A DNA stretch of 64,000 nucleotides from Syncephalis plumigaleata (lineage: Eukaryota > Zoopagomycota > Zoopagomycetes > Zoopagales > Piptocephalidaceae). The DNA is taken from the NCBI GenBank assembly GCA_025201365.1, contig JAIXMF010000017.1, positions 124,001 to 188,000 on the forward strand. Reading direction: 5' to 3'. Each line of letters opens with the position of its first letter. Within the stretch, counting starts at the first letter, position 1. Positions 52,699 through 64,000 of this stretch are shown one piece after another. Made by a program: the position numbers and the translations under genes. The notes below the pieces were generated by a model. It did no database searches, had not been told where the DNA came from, and worked only from the letters and a program-made list of their open reading frames with translations.

Positions 52699-54328
52699 CT
52701 ATCGACCAGTGTTCAATCTGAAGGCACTGAATCAGCACGTTATATCCCCTCACTTCAAGATGGAGACAATCCAACAGGTCACCCAGCTAGTAAGGAAAAA
52801 CGACTACCTCACGTCCATAGACATTACCGACGCCTTCCTACACATTTTGGTACATCGCAGCTCAAGAAAGTACCTCCGTTTCAATTGGGAAGGAGACACA
52901 TTCCAATTTCGCACCACACCCTTCGGCCTATCAGTAGTCCCGTGGGTTTTTACACGTTTAACAAAACCCGTCTTAACGTGGGCAAGGTCAATAGGCATTC
53001 GAATTTCAGCATACCTAGACGATTGGATCATCATCGCCAGCTCAAAGCAGGAATCGAAATGTCACACAAACACAATAATGGCCAAACTAGCAGAACTAGG
53101 TTGGCTGTGGAATCCCAAGAAGTCACAGCTCACTCCAACGCAGTCTCTAGTTCACCTAGGCTTCAAGATAGAAACGAAGACGATGACCATCAAGCTTCCC
53201 ACCAAGAAGATCCGCGACATACGCAAATCGATCAAAGCAGTGCTCAACAGCAATGCGACAACACCTCGAATGATCCACAGTCTCACAATGAGAATCAAGG
53301 CAGCGACGATCGCAATATTTCCTGTGAACTTGTACACCCAAGCATTGATGTTCTTCAAGAATTCCCATGTGAAGAACAACAAGAACTGGGACAGCAAACA
53401 GACGCTACCAGCAGATTGCAAGCGAGAACTGAGATGGTGGTCCACCAACCTATCCAAGTGGAACGGCAGATCACTAATAACACGTCCACCAACATCATCA
53501 ATCTATGTGGATGCCAGCGACAAGGGATGGGGTGGAGTTTACAAGAACAACATGATACAAGGTCTATGGTCACACGAAGAAGCGAAGCAATCAATCAATT
53601 GGAGAGAGCTGAAAGCAATCGAATTGATGATCAAATCATTACCGCAACTATCGAATACGACGATTCTGATACGCACAGACAACACGACGGCGAAGTCATA
53701 CATCAACAAGCAGGGAGGAACGAGATCTCGTCAACTCAGCTCACTAGCAACGCAGATATGGGAGATGTGTCTCAAGAGGAACATTCAGATTCGAGCCAAA
53801 CACATTCCAGGCTCTCAGAATACCGAAGCAGACTACGCATCGCGCAAGTTCTACCTCAAGAACTTATGGCAAATACATCCACGCACATTTGCACAGATAC
53901 AACGCAGGTACGGTCAACACGACGTAGATCTATTCGCCGATCGAACGTCTCATCTACTACCAACGTATGTAGCGTGGAAGCCAGACCCTCACGCGATAGC
54001 CACAGATGCACTATCAATCAGCTGGAGACAATTCAGCCATCCTTACCTGAATCCGCCGTGGAACTTGATATCCAAATGTGTGAACAAGATACAACAGGAG
54101 AAGATAGCACAAGCAACGATAGTGACGCCATTCTGGCCGTCAGCAATGTGGTTCCCCATACTGAGCAACTTAGCCACAGCTCCCCCAATAATACTCGACC
54201 CACAACACCACGCGCAAACTACCTCCCCTTCCGCCAGTTGGCCATGGATAAATCACAAGTGGAGAATATCCGTGTGGAGTGTCTCAAGCGAAAATATGAG
54301 GAGCCAGGATATTCGGACAAGGCAGTGA
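52699..54328 (+). CDS. DIRS reverse transcriptase / RNase H / methyltransferase-like segment, 3' part
   Basis: Reads the DIRS-type polymerase: YLTSIDITDAFLHILVH, ISAYLDDWIIIAS, RNase H (IYVDASDKGWGGV, ILIRTDNTTAKSYI), then DVDLFADRTS and YLNPPWNLI, the NPPW of the methyltransferase-like domain known in DIRS elements. It overlaps the recombinase frame, as is usual in this family. Confidence 0.9.
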
Positions 54329-55236
54329 AAGTTCTAGCAGAAGTAAAGCACAAAACGTACATCAGAGGTCAACAATTATTCATTTCATGGGCAATCCAAA
54401 GGGATATCAATATCAGCAAATTTACATCAGCAGATTTGGTTAATTTCATAGCAGATGCACATGAAGCAGGCTACAGCAAAGCAACTCTACAAACTTATAG
54501 AGCAGCAATTGTCAAGCTACACACACGCCCTGAATCAATCAAAACCAATCCTGACATACAAGCACTGATAAGGAACTTCAAATACATCCCACGTCCACTG
54601 AATAAATCAAAAGTTGATATTACGCCCACATTACGTCACTTATACGCCATACCGACGTCACCAGCAGCTGATTTTGATCAACTACGACGAAAAACGGCTT
54701 ACTTACTGGCAATGTCAGCACTATTGAGACCCTCTGATATCAATAGAATTTGCAGATCACAATCAAAAACAACTGACGAAGGCCTACAGCTATACATCAT
54801 TAATCCGAAAGAAAAGCGAAAGAAGGAGTCGATTACTAAACCAATCATTATTCCACCTAACAGCAACATCCCACAGCTATGCCCCGTACAAGCATACGAA
54901 ACACTATTACAACACCCACAATATATCGTCAGAAACAACTACCTATTCACTAAGTTAGGCAAGCCTCACAATAAAGTCGCCGATAACACCATTGCTTCTT
55001 GGTTGTCAAAGTTGACAGCGCTCTCAACAGACATTCGCCCAACTCCTCGTGTCAGATCAATCGCTTCAGATTTAGCACTTGAAAGAGGTGTACCACACGA
55101 CGACATCATTACACTAGGCAATTGGGCAGATGCACGCACATTCGAAAAACATTACAGACGCCAGCGTTTATTAAGAAGTAATGTTACAGAAAAAGTGTTA
55201 GATTTAAGTCCAGTACACTTTGCGTCAGCTGAATAA
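52885..55236 (+). CDS. DIRS tyrosine recombinase
   Basis: The recognisable domain is the C-terminal third (from about 54240): SALLRPSDINRI carries the first catalytic Arg, and RTFEKHYRRQRL the likely nucleophile Tyr. The upstream part of this long open frame overlaps the reverse transcriptase in another frame and may not be used. Confidence 0.85.
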   Translation: MGRRHIPISHHTLRPISSPVGFYTFNKTRLNVGKVNRHSNFSIPRRLDHHRQLKAGIEMSHKHNNGQTSRTRLAVESQEVTAHSNAVSSSPRLQDRNEDDDHQASHQEDPRHTQIDQSSAQQQCDNTSNDPQSHNENQGSDDRNISCELVHPSIDVLQEFPCEEQQELGQQTDATSRLQARTEMVVHQPIQVERQITNNTSTNIINLCGCQRQGMGWSLQEQHDTRSMVTRRSEAINQLERAESNRIDDQIITATIEYDDSDTHRQHDGEVIHQQAGRNEISSTQLTSNADMGDVSQEEHSDSSQTHSRLSEYRSRLRIAQVLPQELMANTSTHICTDTTQVRSTRRRSIRRSNVSSTTNVCSVEARPSRDSHRCTINQLETIQPSLPESAVELDIQMCEQDTTGEDSTSNDSDAILAVSNVVPHTEQLSHSSPNNTRPTTPRANYLPFRQLAMDKSQVENIRVECLKRKYEEPGYSDKAVKVLAEVKHKTYIRGQQLFISWAIQRDINISKFTSADLVNFIADAHEAGYSKATLQTYRAAIVKLHTRPESIKTNPDIQALIRNFKYIPRPLNKSKVDITPTLRHLYAIPTSPAADFDQLRRKTAYLLAMSALLRPSDINRICRSQSKTTDEGLQLYIINPKEKRKKESITKPIIIPPNSNIPQLCPVQAYETLLQHPQYIVRNNYLFTKLGKPHNKVADNTIASWLSKLTALSTDIRPTPRVRSIASDLALERGVPHDDIITLGNWADARTFEKHYRRQRLLRSNVTEKVLDLSPVHFASAE

Positions 55237-55237
55237 G

Positions 55238-55539
55238 CAAAATATATATTCATGTATAATATTATGAATATTAAAGTAATTTTCTAGAGAATTTATTTGA
55301 TGAAAATTACACTTTAATATGAATAATATTATACATGAATATATATTACCCACCACACCCTCCGCAAGCATGAATTGACCGCGAAGAACGGATAAGCGAG
55401 AAATATACATGCTCACATTAGGCACTATTTATAGGAGGAAAATCCCAAGTTACTTTATTTAGTTCGATATTAATAAAGAGAAAAGGGTAAAAGCAAAATA
55501 TATATTCATGTATAATATTATTCATATTAAAGTGTAATT
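55238..55539. repeat. DIRS internal complementary region and right inverted repeat
   Basis: 55238-55350 is complementary to the left tip followed by the right tip, meeting at AATT. From about 55375 to 55539 it is the right terminal repeat, inverse of the left one. This layout is diagnostic for DIRS replication through a circle. Confidence 0.85.
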
Positions 55540-55993
55540 CTACGACACCTGAAAAACTGATGTAAAAACGATAGTGAAATGATGCCACACGTGTTGACAA
55601 GCAACGAAAGAGGCCATAGGTTTCCGACTTGGTTGGTCTTTTTGTACACAATGGTCAGCAACGACAACCAATTGTCTGCCATTTGTCTCACGTCTTCGTC
55701 ATTGTTGCGTGTAACTTTGTTGGCGCTAGTTAATTGGTGTAAGATTGACGATATGTGTTCATTAATTTAATGACTGTTTTAGAATGGACTATTTTGACAA
55801 GATATCGTAGACAGCAACATTTACTGCAAGTATTTAATCATATCTGTCATGTAGTCTCAGTCTCATTACACTTTATTGGCTATTATTGCTATGGTTATCG
55901 TTGTTAATTAATAATAATAAAAAGATGGCGATGTAGTAGTAGTAGTCTAGGCATGCTATTGATCTAAAGCTATTTCAACTGTACAGGTGTAAA
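55540..55993. other. Intergenic region beside the DIRS element
   Basis: About 450 bases between the DIRS right end and the 3' end of the aquaglyceroporin. A short TAG repeat lies at 55934-55947. No gene is seen. Confidence 0.5.
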
Positions 55994-57202
55994 TTAACGT
56001 TCGAACGAAACGTGTCTCGAATAGCTATGCCGAGGTGTACCATATGAGGGTTCGAATGTGTCATTCACCGGGTGGATAGATCGAGATCCCTCGCGAGACT
56101 GAGTGACCACAGCATCTCGTAGTTGTGGCCGGATAAGGATGATATACATGAGACCGCCGAGTATGGCACCAAATAATGGCCCGAATACTGGTACCCAGAA
56201 ATACGTGTGATGTCCGTTGAATGTCTCGGCGCCATAGCCTGCTGAAAGGGCGAACAAACGTGGACCAAGATCACGAGTGGGATTCAATGCTATACCAAAC
56301 GGACTACCTAAATACAACGAGAATATTGCCAGTATTAGCTAGCTAATTAGCTGGTTAGTTAATGGCTACTAACCGAATGATAATAAAAGTGCCGTCACTG
56401 CAAATCCAATAATAATCGGAGCTAATGGACCAACAAGTGGATTATTTTTTCGATCGGTGACTGCTAGTACGAATATAATCAGTATGGCAGTGGCGTAGAT
56501 TTCCGACCATAGCTTGGAGCCATTCGTGTAGAATGTTTGCGGTAGCGTGTAGAATATGTTGCCGGTACCGGTGGGTCCCTCGACCTTCTTAATATGACCG
56601 TCATAGTGATTGATGGAGGGTAGCCAGCACAGGTAGGTGAATGCTGTGCCTAGGTACGCGCCACACAGCTGAACACCCCAAAAGCCGAGCATCTTCCAGA
56701 AACTTAGATCGCGAAACAGAAAGAAAGCAAGGGACACGGCCGGATTAATATGGCCACCCTACCAATTACAAGATATGCATATTAGTTGTTGTTGTTGTTG
56801 TTGTTGTATTCTCTTATTGCTTACCGAAACACCCGCCGTCACGTAGACACCCATCATCACGCCAAATCCCCAGGCAAAATTAACAGGAAAAAAGGTTTCT
56901 TTATCGTCTACACTTATCGCGTATTGTGCGTTCACGCCAACCCCTATAGAAATGAACACCCATGTGCCTAATAATTCACCGAGATATTCTCTGAGTAGTC
57001 GTTGCGTTCTAATGGCCGCATTAACCTTGTCCTCATGAACCATATGCGAGCCGACTGGTACGGAGACGGCACCCTGAGGCATTGCTGCAGGTGCACCCGG
57101 TCCTGAGATATATGGTGTACCCGCCATATGCTCCACTGGAGCGATGGCCGGTGAGCCACCCATCACCGCCGTTGCGCCAGGTCCTTCCAGTATTTTACTC
57201 AT
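55994..57202 (-). CDS. Aquaglyceroporin-like MIP channel 1
   Basis: Six-helix membrane channel passing glycerol and water. Three exons (57202 to about 56827, 56761 to about 56373, about 56307 to 55994). The first NPA motif is GGHINPAVSLA at the second exon's start. The second is GIALNPTRDLGPRLF, where NPA has become NPT but the following Arg-Asp, typical of glycerol-conducting members, is kept. VTDRKNNP precedes the second half. The start chosen is MSKILEGPGA at 57202, after an A+T-rich leader; an in-frame upstream ATG at 57331 is less likely. The N-terminal tail is Gly/Pro/Ala-rich. A tandem paralogue follows at 57793. Confidence 0.93.
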
Positions 57203-57792
57203 TAGTATATTGTCCGATGTCGATATTACAAAAAGTGTACAATAAGAATGGTAATACAAGGGTAATGCTCGGCTACTAGGATGCTTACTGTCGATCAGTG
57301 TTAAGGATAAAAACGAGTATACAAGTAACACTTATGAACTACATTAATTGAGCATGATCAAATAAGTTTCACGTCAATTATTAAATATGATCAGCGAGTA
57401 AAGTGTAATTAATTTCATAACTAACAAATTACAATGTTATTACACTATTATCAAATGAGATGACATTAGCATGGTCATTGATCATGCGTTGTTCAGTAGG
57501 TGCACACACTAATTGTCATGATAATATGTATTGTTACATTGATTTATTAATCGATTATACGAAAGGTTTGTATGTATATGTGTATAGGTTGGAGAAGAGT
57601 GGCATTACAAATAAAGGAATATCGATGGAACAAAAGTAATAGTAATCAATGTATTCATAAATTGTAGATAGTGGCATAATGGCGTAAAAAAGAAAGAGAG
57701 AGAGACTAATCTCAATGCTGATGATGTAATGATAGTAAACTAATGGATACTGATAAAGAAGCGTATCATGGCAATTACATTTGATTTGTATC
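57203..57792. other. Intergenic region between the two channels
   Basis: About 590 A+T-rich bases between tandem minus-strand channel genes; should hold the promoter of channel 1. Nothing distinct is seen. Confidence 0.5.
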
Positions 57793-59056
57793 CTAACGAC
57801 CGGCCACCTTCTCTGTCGTTATTGAGGTTGTCGGCAGTAGATTATTATTGTTATTGTTATGACTATTGTGAATGTCAATCGTCGCTAATTCGGCGGTATT
57901 GACGATTTCGCCTGTTTCCATCGTGTATTCCTCGCCTAGTGGAGTTGATGGGACGAAGATGTCGTAGACTAGACTGCCGCACAATGCACCAACAACGGGA
58001 GCAAACACCGGTATCCAAAAGAAGAAATGGTTATTCGAGAATGCCGATCCACCGTAGACGAATAGACCAAAGATACGAGGACCCAATTCACGAGCTGGAT
58101 TAAGTGAGAGTCCGGTAGTGAAACCTAACACGATCATTGTCATTAGTATTTGCGTATTTATAATGATGGTGGAGGAAGATGGCACACATACCTAATGCCA
58201 CTAGAAGACAAGTGACAGTGAATCCGAGAACAATGGGAAGGACGATATCCGAGTCAAAGTTATTACGACGATCTGTTACCGCACAAATCGTGACCATTAA
58301 GATGAGTGTGCCCATAAATTCTGAGAGGAAATGATTGGCGAAAGACACCCCGGGACTAGGGTGAACGTAGAAGATGTTACTAGTGGCTTGGTCGCCCTCC
58401 CACTGACGGACACCGCCATCGAAATTATGTATACTCGAGATGAAGCAGCCGTAGACGACCATTGCAGCAGCGGAACCAGCCAGTATTTGTACCAGCCAGT
58501 AGCCAAATACTTTACGAACGGGAAATCCACGGAACAAGCAAAGTGCCAAGGTAACGGCCGGATTCAAATGAGCACCCTAACATAACAAGGATTAGCGTAT
58601 GTACATACATAGATACATAGAATGATGCAATACTATGAAGTAGCGATGATGATGATGGTGATGATGGTCATCATCTACGTCATGCTGTATTGTACTTACC
58701 GAGACACGACGCCCAATGTAGACACCGCATATAATGGCAAGACCCCAAATGAAGCATGGTGCGAATGAGTCGGTTGCTTTTACATTAAGCGTATACTGTG
58801 CGTTGGCAGCAAGACCTAGGATGAGAAACACCATGGTGCCGAGGAATTCGGCAAGATATTCACGACAGTCATATTGGAGACGACGGATGGTGCGTACGAA
58901 CTTCCAATTCGAATTGCTCATGCGAGCCACAAGTGGTTTCGAGGCCACACGCTTCAGTGGTGTCCCAGTGTTCGACTCTGCGCTTGGCATCTCCAATTCC
59001 GTAGGATGTCGACTTCTTAGGTTATCCGACGAGTTAATTTGAGTCGTACCTTCCAT
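57793..59056 (-). CDS. Aquaglyceroporin-like MIP channel 2
   Basis: Tandem paralogue of the gene at 55994. Starts MEGTTQINSSDNL at 59056 with a soluble tail, then YLAEFLGTMVFLILGLAANA. Introns lie at about 58577-58699 and 58130-58190. NPA motifs are GAHLNPAVTLAL and GLSLNPARELGPRIF; the residue after NPAR is Glu where glycerol facilitators usually have Asp. VTDRRNNFD and HFFFWIPVFAPVVGAL support the assignment. The C-terminus is hydrophilic with an Asn run. Candidate minus-strand TATA sequences lie near 59305-59312. Confidence 0.93.
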
Positions 59057-61071
59057 TGAATGATTTAGTAAGTTGTTTCTGCTACTACTATTAGTACTAG
59101 TGCAGCCGTATTAGTGGAATAGACCAGATATTCGTATCAGGTAGCAAATGATGACTAGTCGAGTAACTCGATGCAATAGATGATAATCGATCGACGAATG
59201 GAACTACAATGTTACAATACAATCATACGATGATGACGATGATGACGTTAGCGTTAGCAACATTAAACTATACGTATGGCTATAATCCATATCATGGATA
59301 CGCCTATTTATACTTACTACGTGTTCGTGATAATAGCTAGAATGAGCTATAAAAAGGAATACCAAACTCGTGATATGATACTAAATGACGAGAAGGAAAG
59401 AAAGAGTAAAAGAGACTTGATTGATTGCTAAGACAAAGTACACTGCTTATTGGAGTGTCGTATTTTTTATAGTTGCTGAGCTGAATGTCATCCGCTGTAA
59501 ACATACACTGTTGTAAGTAATTTATTTTTCACCAATCGAATTCTATTTAACCTATGAGTACAAACAAGTTTCCCTATGCGCTATTTCGAGGCTATACCTC
59601 GTGCCACTAGGATGCCGCTTTGTTACATTTACCCATCGGGAAATGAAGGTGTGTCGAGGACCCATATTACTTCTCCGTATGGGAGTTCTACGCATTTCTA
59701 CTACAATAGAATCCGAACGACTAATTATCGAACTACCGAAATAGTCCCTAGTGATTAGAGTTGCCAACCACTTGTGGCATTATCATAAAAAGGGGTCCAT
59801 TTACAGCTAGACATCGTCGTAAAACGTGTTCCACACAAACATACATGCATACGGAAAGGCAAAGAGAAAGAGAAAGAGAAAGAGGGGCATTGAATACTAT
59901 ATGTTCCACTAAAGATACCCGTGTCAATGGTCTACAAACGCCAAAGGGCATCTTGCCATCCCAAGACTACAGGCAAATAGTTAATATCAGATAAATAGAC
60001 AGATAGACAGGCGGGCAAGTAAGTAGGAAAAAGAAAGGGGAAGCCAATCGTCAATAGGCGAGCACAGAACGCAAAATTACCGGTTGGCAATAATGAGGCG
60101 AGTCGTGTAAGAGAAGAAAAGTAAAATGAAATAAACAAAGGCAAATCTCTGCCATTACAATTCTATTGTGTGCTAGTGCTAAGGTGCTCAATAGCTAGAT
60201 GGAAAAAGAGATGCCAATTAATTGTATCAAAGATGAAGATTTGGTGCTTTCTATTTGTAAAACAATAAGACGATCATGATAGAAGCGACACTAGTGGCAG
60301 TGGTAGGGGCGCTAATGCCTTAGATCAACCCTAGTCAAAAAGATAATGACAACAATGCGTACTACTATTACCACATACTACCACAATGTAAATCCACTCA
60401 CTATACAACCATTCTATAATATCAACATGTACTTACACGCTAGTATTTGAGTCAATAATCGAAAAGAAATAATAAAGAGTCAATTGTTTAGAAGAAGGAT
60501 TGCACTAGTGTTGTTCCTATTGCCAAGTTAAGGATTGATTAACTTTGCCATGAAGCGACTGTATACGTTGTCAACAATCTCCTTTTAATCATTCGTAAAC
60601 AAATGATACATTTCGTAATACATTTGTCATTGTCCTCAATACACTTTACGCGTTGTGTATTAATTAATTACTGCATATCAAATTAACTTGCACCATATTT
60701 ATTAACGTAATGATGATATATTACTTCATCACTGGTTGTACATGCCATTACAAGCAATGAACGTAGAAATGGAATAATTATCAATTGGTTAGATTATAAT
60801 GCACTAAATGAGCCTGTAAAAGAAAGAAAGAGAGGGAGAGAGAGAGTGAGGAAATTTATTACGTATCACTCGATTGGATAACTTGTCCAACTTTTTTGTT
60901 TTGTTTTGTTTTGCTTGATCATACTACCATTGACTACTTCTATTACGGTTGCTACGAGAACAACAACAACGAATACTACGCTCACTCTACTTCTACTTGT
61001 ACGTTTTCCTCTTTCTCGTTTATTGATAGTCTTTCTGTTTTTAGTATTGTGTGCATGTACATACAATCAGT
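59057..61071. other. Divergent intergenic region
   Basis: 2 kb between divergent genes. It contains a GAT-type tract at 59229-59245, a GAGAAA repeat at about 59864-59883, GA repeats at 60834-60850, and a stretch 59580-59760 with small inverted repeats (CGAGG/CCTCG; CCCATA/TATGGG). No coding gene is seen. Confidence 0.5.
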
Positions 61072-63132
61072 ATGGTAAAGAAACGTAATCGTAATAAGGC
61101 TGGTCTACAGGCATCCACCGCCACTACCAGTGGTCACTCGAGTGCAGCAAGTAGTCCCGGTCTGTACAGTAGTTCAATGCCTACTACGCCAACCACACGA
61201 TCACGCCAGCATAGTCGTAACAATTCGTCGGATGAGTTTGAGCTTCCTCACTCGCAATCCTTCAGTTTCACTGATAGTCGAGGCGATAACCACGCCACGG
61301 CTGTGCACGCTAGCAGCAGCTCACATAGTCCACCCGTGACACCTCCGGGTAGTTATCACGCTGGCGGTACAAGCAGTAGTATGTCACCCAACACGAGTAG
61401 TCGTGTATCTGGATCGTACGCACGTCATCAACAACACATGCATCAACACATGCATCAACAGAAACAAGCATACGCAGTAAGCTATTGATGTTTACTATTA
61501 GCATGCCATTAATACCATACTTACTCTCTCTCATTATATATATATACACGTAGACTAGTCAGTTGCTTGCCAATCAGCCAAGTGACAAGAAATGGCGTAA
61601 CTTCTCCGTGCGTACACTCTGGACACTCATCATGATCGGTGCCTTTTTCCTAATCATGGCTGCCGGCCATTTCTGGGTCGTGTCAATGGTGATAGCCATT
61701 CAAACGATGGTTTACAAAGAGGTGATCTTCATTGCTCATGTCCCTTCAAAAGAACGTAAATTGCCATGGTTTCGTTCACTCAATTGGTGAGTATATCATA
61801 TATATATATATATACTATACACTAGACATTTACTTACTATTGTATTATCAGGTATTTCCTATTAGCTACAAATTATTATTTCTACGGTGAATCGATTATA
61901 TATTACTTTCGTACCTATATGCTCGTTGATGCATTCCTGCTTCCTCTAGCTACGCATCACAAGTTTATATCGTTTACCATTTATTGTCTAGGTGAGTGCA
62001 ATAGTAGATTACTCGATTGTTATAGCATGATACTCATCTCTATTGTTCATGATAGGCTTCGTGCTATTTGTGGCTAATCTTAAAAAGGGTCATTACGCCT
62101 TTCAATTCACGCAGTTTGCATGGACACATATGACGCTACTGCTAGTAGTGGTACAATGCCACTTTATCATCAATAACATCTTTGAGGGCATGTTTTGGTT
62201 CTTCATCCCAGTAGCATTGGTCATCACCAATGATATATTCGCCTATATCTGCGGCTTCTTCTGGGGTCGTACGCCATTGATCAAGCTTAGTCCGAAGAAG
62301 ACGGTCGAGGGTTTTATTGGCGGATGGGTTTGCACGATGATATGGGGCATCATCTTCACCGAGGTCACACGTCGTATGCCGTATATGTTGTGTCCGGCCA
62401 ATGGACTTACCTCCTCTGCATGGACGTTTAACGCGGCTGATTGCGAGCTGAATCCGATATTTGAACCGAAAATACTCAATACCGGTCCATGGTTATCTGC
62501 CCTATTACGCTGGGTAAGTGATGCTTAATGGTGACAGCATCTATCATACTAATGATACTAATAATGATGATGATATACGATGTAGCTCTTCATTAATGTT
62601 CGTGAAGTGCCAATTGCTCCCATTCATTGGCATGTTCTATTACTGTCGTGTTTTGCCTCGTTTGTAGCACCATTCGGTGGTTTCTTTGCCAGTGGCTTAA
62701 AACGAGCTGTAAAGATCAAGGTACGTAGCATAGTTAATACACTGCCATTTACATGTCTAATATCCTTTGTACGTATCTGTGTGTCTGCATATAGGATTTC
62801 GGCGATTCTATTCCTGGACATGGCGGTTTAACTGATCGTATGGATTGTCAATTCCTTATGGGCAGCTTTGCTCACATTTATTTCCAAAGCTTTATTAAGG
62901 TATATATAATGAATGTATAACAATTAGTATTACAAAACTATCATGGCTAATAATGCTTAATTACCATCAATTGCTTGTATAGATATCGACTATGCAAATG
63001 GGCCTAGTATTACAATCGATTATCACGGGTTTACAACCGAAAGAGCAGCTAGAATTGTATAATAACCTAAGAACCTACTTAGTAAGCCAGGAACTATTGG
63101 ATGAGCCAACTAACGTGGCTACATCTACTTAG
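61072..63132 (+). CDS. CDS1: Phosphatidate cytidylyltransferase (CDP-diacylglycerol synthase)
   Basis: Makes CDP-diacylglycerol from phosphatidate and CTP in the ER, the precursor of phosphatidylinositol and other phospholipids. Seven exons (61072-61476, 61563-61786, 61852-61991, 62056-62513, 62586-62720, 62795-62899, 62983-63132) give 538 residues with every junction canonical and in frame. The N-terminus is a Ser/His-rich cytosolic tail of about 135 residues. Several membrane helices follow, with [18 protein letters not shown] and [14 protein letters not shown], then the family signature [18 protein letters not shown] with LTDRMD. The length exceeds the yeast protein because of the N-terminal tail. 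No frame break is seen. Confidence 0.97.
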
Positions 63133-63633
63133 TCAAAGCATTCCGATATTACTTTATCCATATTAGATAGTTGTTGCTGCTTGTTTCCATCTTTTACCAA
63201 GTGAGAACAGTCTAGCAAGTAGCAATCATATCATCATGTTTGCGTCAGACATACATACAATTATTTCACACTAGCCTTCCCTTTTTCCTTGCTTACTAAT
63301 AATGACGAAACAATAATCGCAATAGTAGTAATAATAGTAATAGTAAATTGTTATAATTAAAACAAATGATATTATGATGATGATAATGAATGCTACAAAT
63401 TACCACAATGTGTCGATCGAAACAAATAAGTCAATCAATACGAAACTAATTGGCAACGTTGTAACTAACGAAGACTGCACAGTAAATCACTCTTAAATAG
63501 CATCCATTATGGAATACCAAATGCTATACCATCTTGTCGTTCATTCACCGTCGCTATATCCTTCTCTCTCTCCCTCTATTTGCTTTCTGCTATTTAGTAT
63601 ACGGCAAAACAAAACAAAGCCAACCGTTCAACC
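63133..63633. other. Intergenic region
   Basis: About 500 A+T-rich bases, with a GAT/AAT-rich stretch near 63295-63390 and a C/T-rich leader before 63634. No gene is seen. Confidence 0.5.
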
Positions 63634-63951
63634 ATGATTAAAGAGGTCAACTCGCTCACTGAATTTGCCGAGGCCACTTCACTCGGACCAAAGCAAATGG
63701 TAATGGTGGAAGTGTACGCAAAGAGTGTGGGATCATCAGCACGAGTACCAGTGGATTTGGAGCAGATATCCGAGTCAACTAATGTCCCGCTAGTACGTGT
63801 TGACTTGCATAAAGTCGAGGAAGTAGTGCATGTGCTCGATATTACCACTGTGCCATCAGTAAGTCTAGTAAGGAATGGCAATAAAATCGAGACGATTGTC
63901 GGTGAAGATCCACATGATATCGAGAGGAAGATTCGAGAATACACTCTCTAA
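63634..63951 (+). CDS. Small thioredoxin-fold protein lacking cysteines
   Basis: 105 residues, intronless, the length of a thioredoxin. The second half matches the fold: VPLVRVDLHKVEEV, then DITTVPSVSLVRNGNKIETI with the cis-Pro of the VPSV turn, and VGEDPHDIERKIREY as the last helix. Where thioredoxins carry WCGPC this one has YAKSVGSSARVP, and there is no Cys anywhere, so it cannot act as a redox enzyme. A binding or regulatory role is possible. The start (MIKEVNSLTEFAEA) fits the usual thioredoxin N-terminus. Confidence 0.75.
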   Translation: MIKEVNSLTEFAEATSLGPKQMVMVEVYAKSVGSSARVPVDLEQISESTNVPLVRVDLHKVEEVVHVLDITTVPSVSLVRNGNKIETIVGEDPHDIERKIREYTL

Positions 63952-64000
63952 GCAAGCAAACTGACTTTACTTGCTCGCTTGTATGGATTCTGATGAAATA

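Larger units (their letters stand above)
46268..55539 (+). mobile_element. DIRS retrotransposon, interrupted by a Ty3/gypsy element
   Basis: DIRS-family elements use a reverse transcriptase and a tyrosine recombinase and lack integrase and target duplication. Here the ends are inverted repeats (from 46268 and to 55539). An internal complementary region at about 55238-55350 is complementary to both termini joined at a shared AATT, the family hallmark. Parts on the plus strand: gag-like frame, reverse transcriptase/RNase H with a methyltransferase-like segment, and a tyrosine recombinase. The DIRS part alone is about 4.2 kb; the rest is the nested LTR element. It is broken by that insertion and otherwise looks largely whole. 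Likely fairly young. Confidence 0.9.

Noticed and set aside
60866-61088. Open frames on both strands before CDS1
   Set aside because: They are shadows of a C/T-rich leader; the conserved protein begins at the ATG at 61072.

Overview
The window reads as nuclear DNA of an early-diverging (zygomycete-grade) fungus. Genes carry many short GT-AG introns (about 40-110 nt). ATP-citrate lyase is the single-chain form. There is a fungal DUF1769 protein, a full-size PDR-type ABCG transporter, an RGS protein, glycerol kinase beside two aquaglyceroporins, and a DIRS retrotransposon. The exact lineage cannot be read from the sequence. I saw no tRNA, rRNA or CRISPR.

Layout: ATP-citrate lyase (minus, cut by the left edge) diverges from a very large 28-exon gene at 4119-12399 (plus). 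That gene joins seven GATA-spaced zinc modules, two ZZ-like fingers, an extended PHD finger and a GATA-like finger to a bacterial-type amino (N6-A/N4-C) DNA methyltransferase. It is the most unusual locus here. It converges on a PDR transporter (12556-17597, minus). Two equilibrative nucleoside transporter paralogues stand head to head (18622-20453 minus, 21473-23148 plus). Next come an unrecognised acidic, low-complexity protein (24076-25884, plus), a DUF1769 protein (26209-27521, minus), eIF3i (28018-29379, minus), an RGS protein with six Phe-Phe-Gly-type motifs (30624-34853, plus), an M1 aminopeptidase (35510-38405, plus), a 3.3 kb gap, and a single-pass membrane protein (41702-43120, plus).

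From 43402 to 59056 there is a glycerol-use cluster on the minus strand: glycerol kinase and two aquaglyceroporin-like channels. It is split by a DIRS element (about 46268-55539), which itself carries a young Ty3/gypsy chromovirus (47641-52698, identical 170 bp LTRs, 5 bp target duplication CTATC). The window closes with phosphatidate cytidylyltransferase (61072-63132, plus) and a small thioredoxin-fold protein without cysteines (63634-63951, plus).

Quality caution: many host genes show one-base reading-frame slips, most of which look like one lost base in a run of G or C. eIF3i reaches exactly 325 codons, the length I recall for the human protein, when one base is allowed for. This points to assembly errors more than to pseudogenes, but the PDR gene has so many that real decay cannot be ruled out. 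Exon coordinates were worked out by hand from splice motifs and reading frame.
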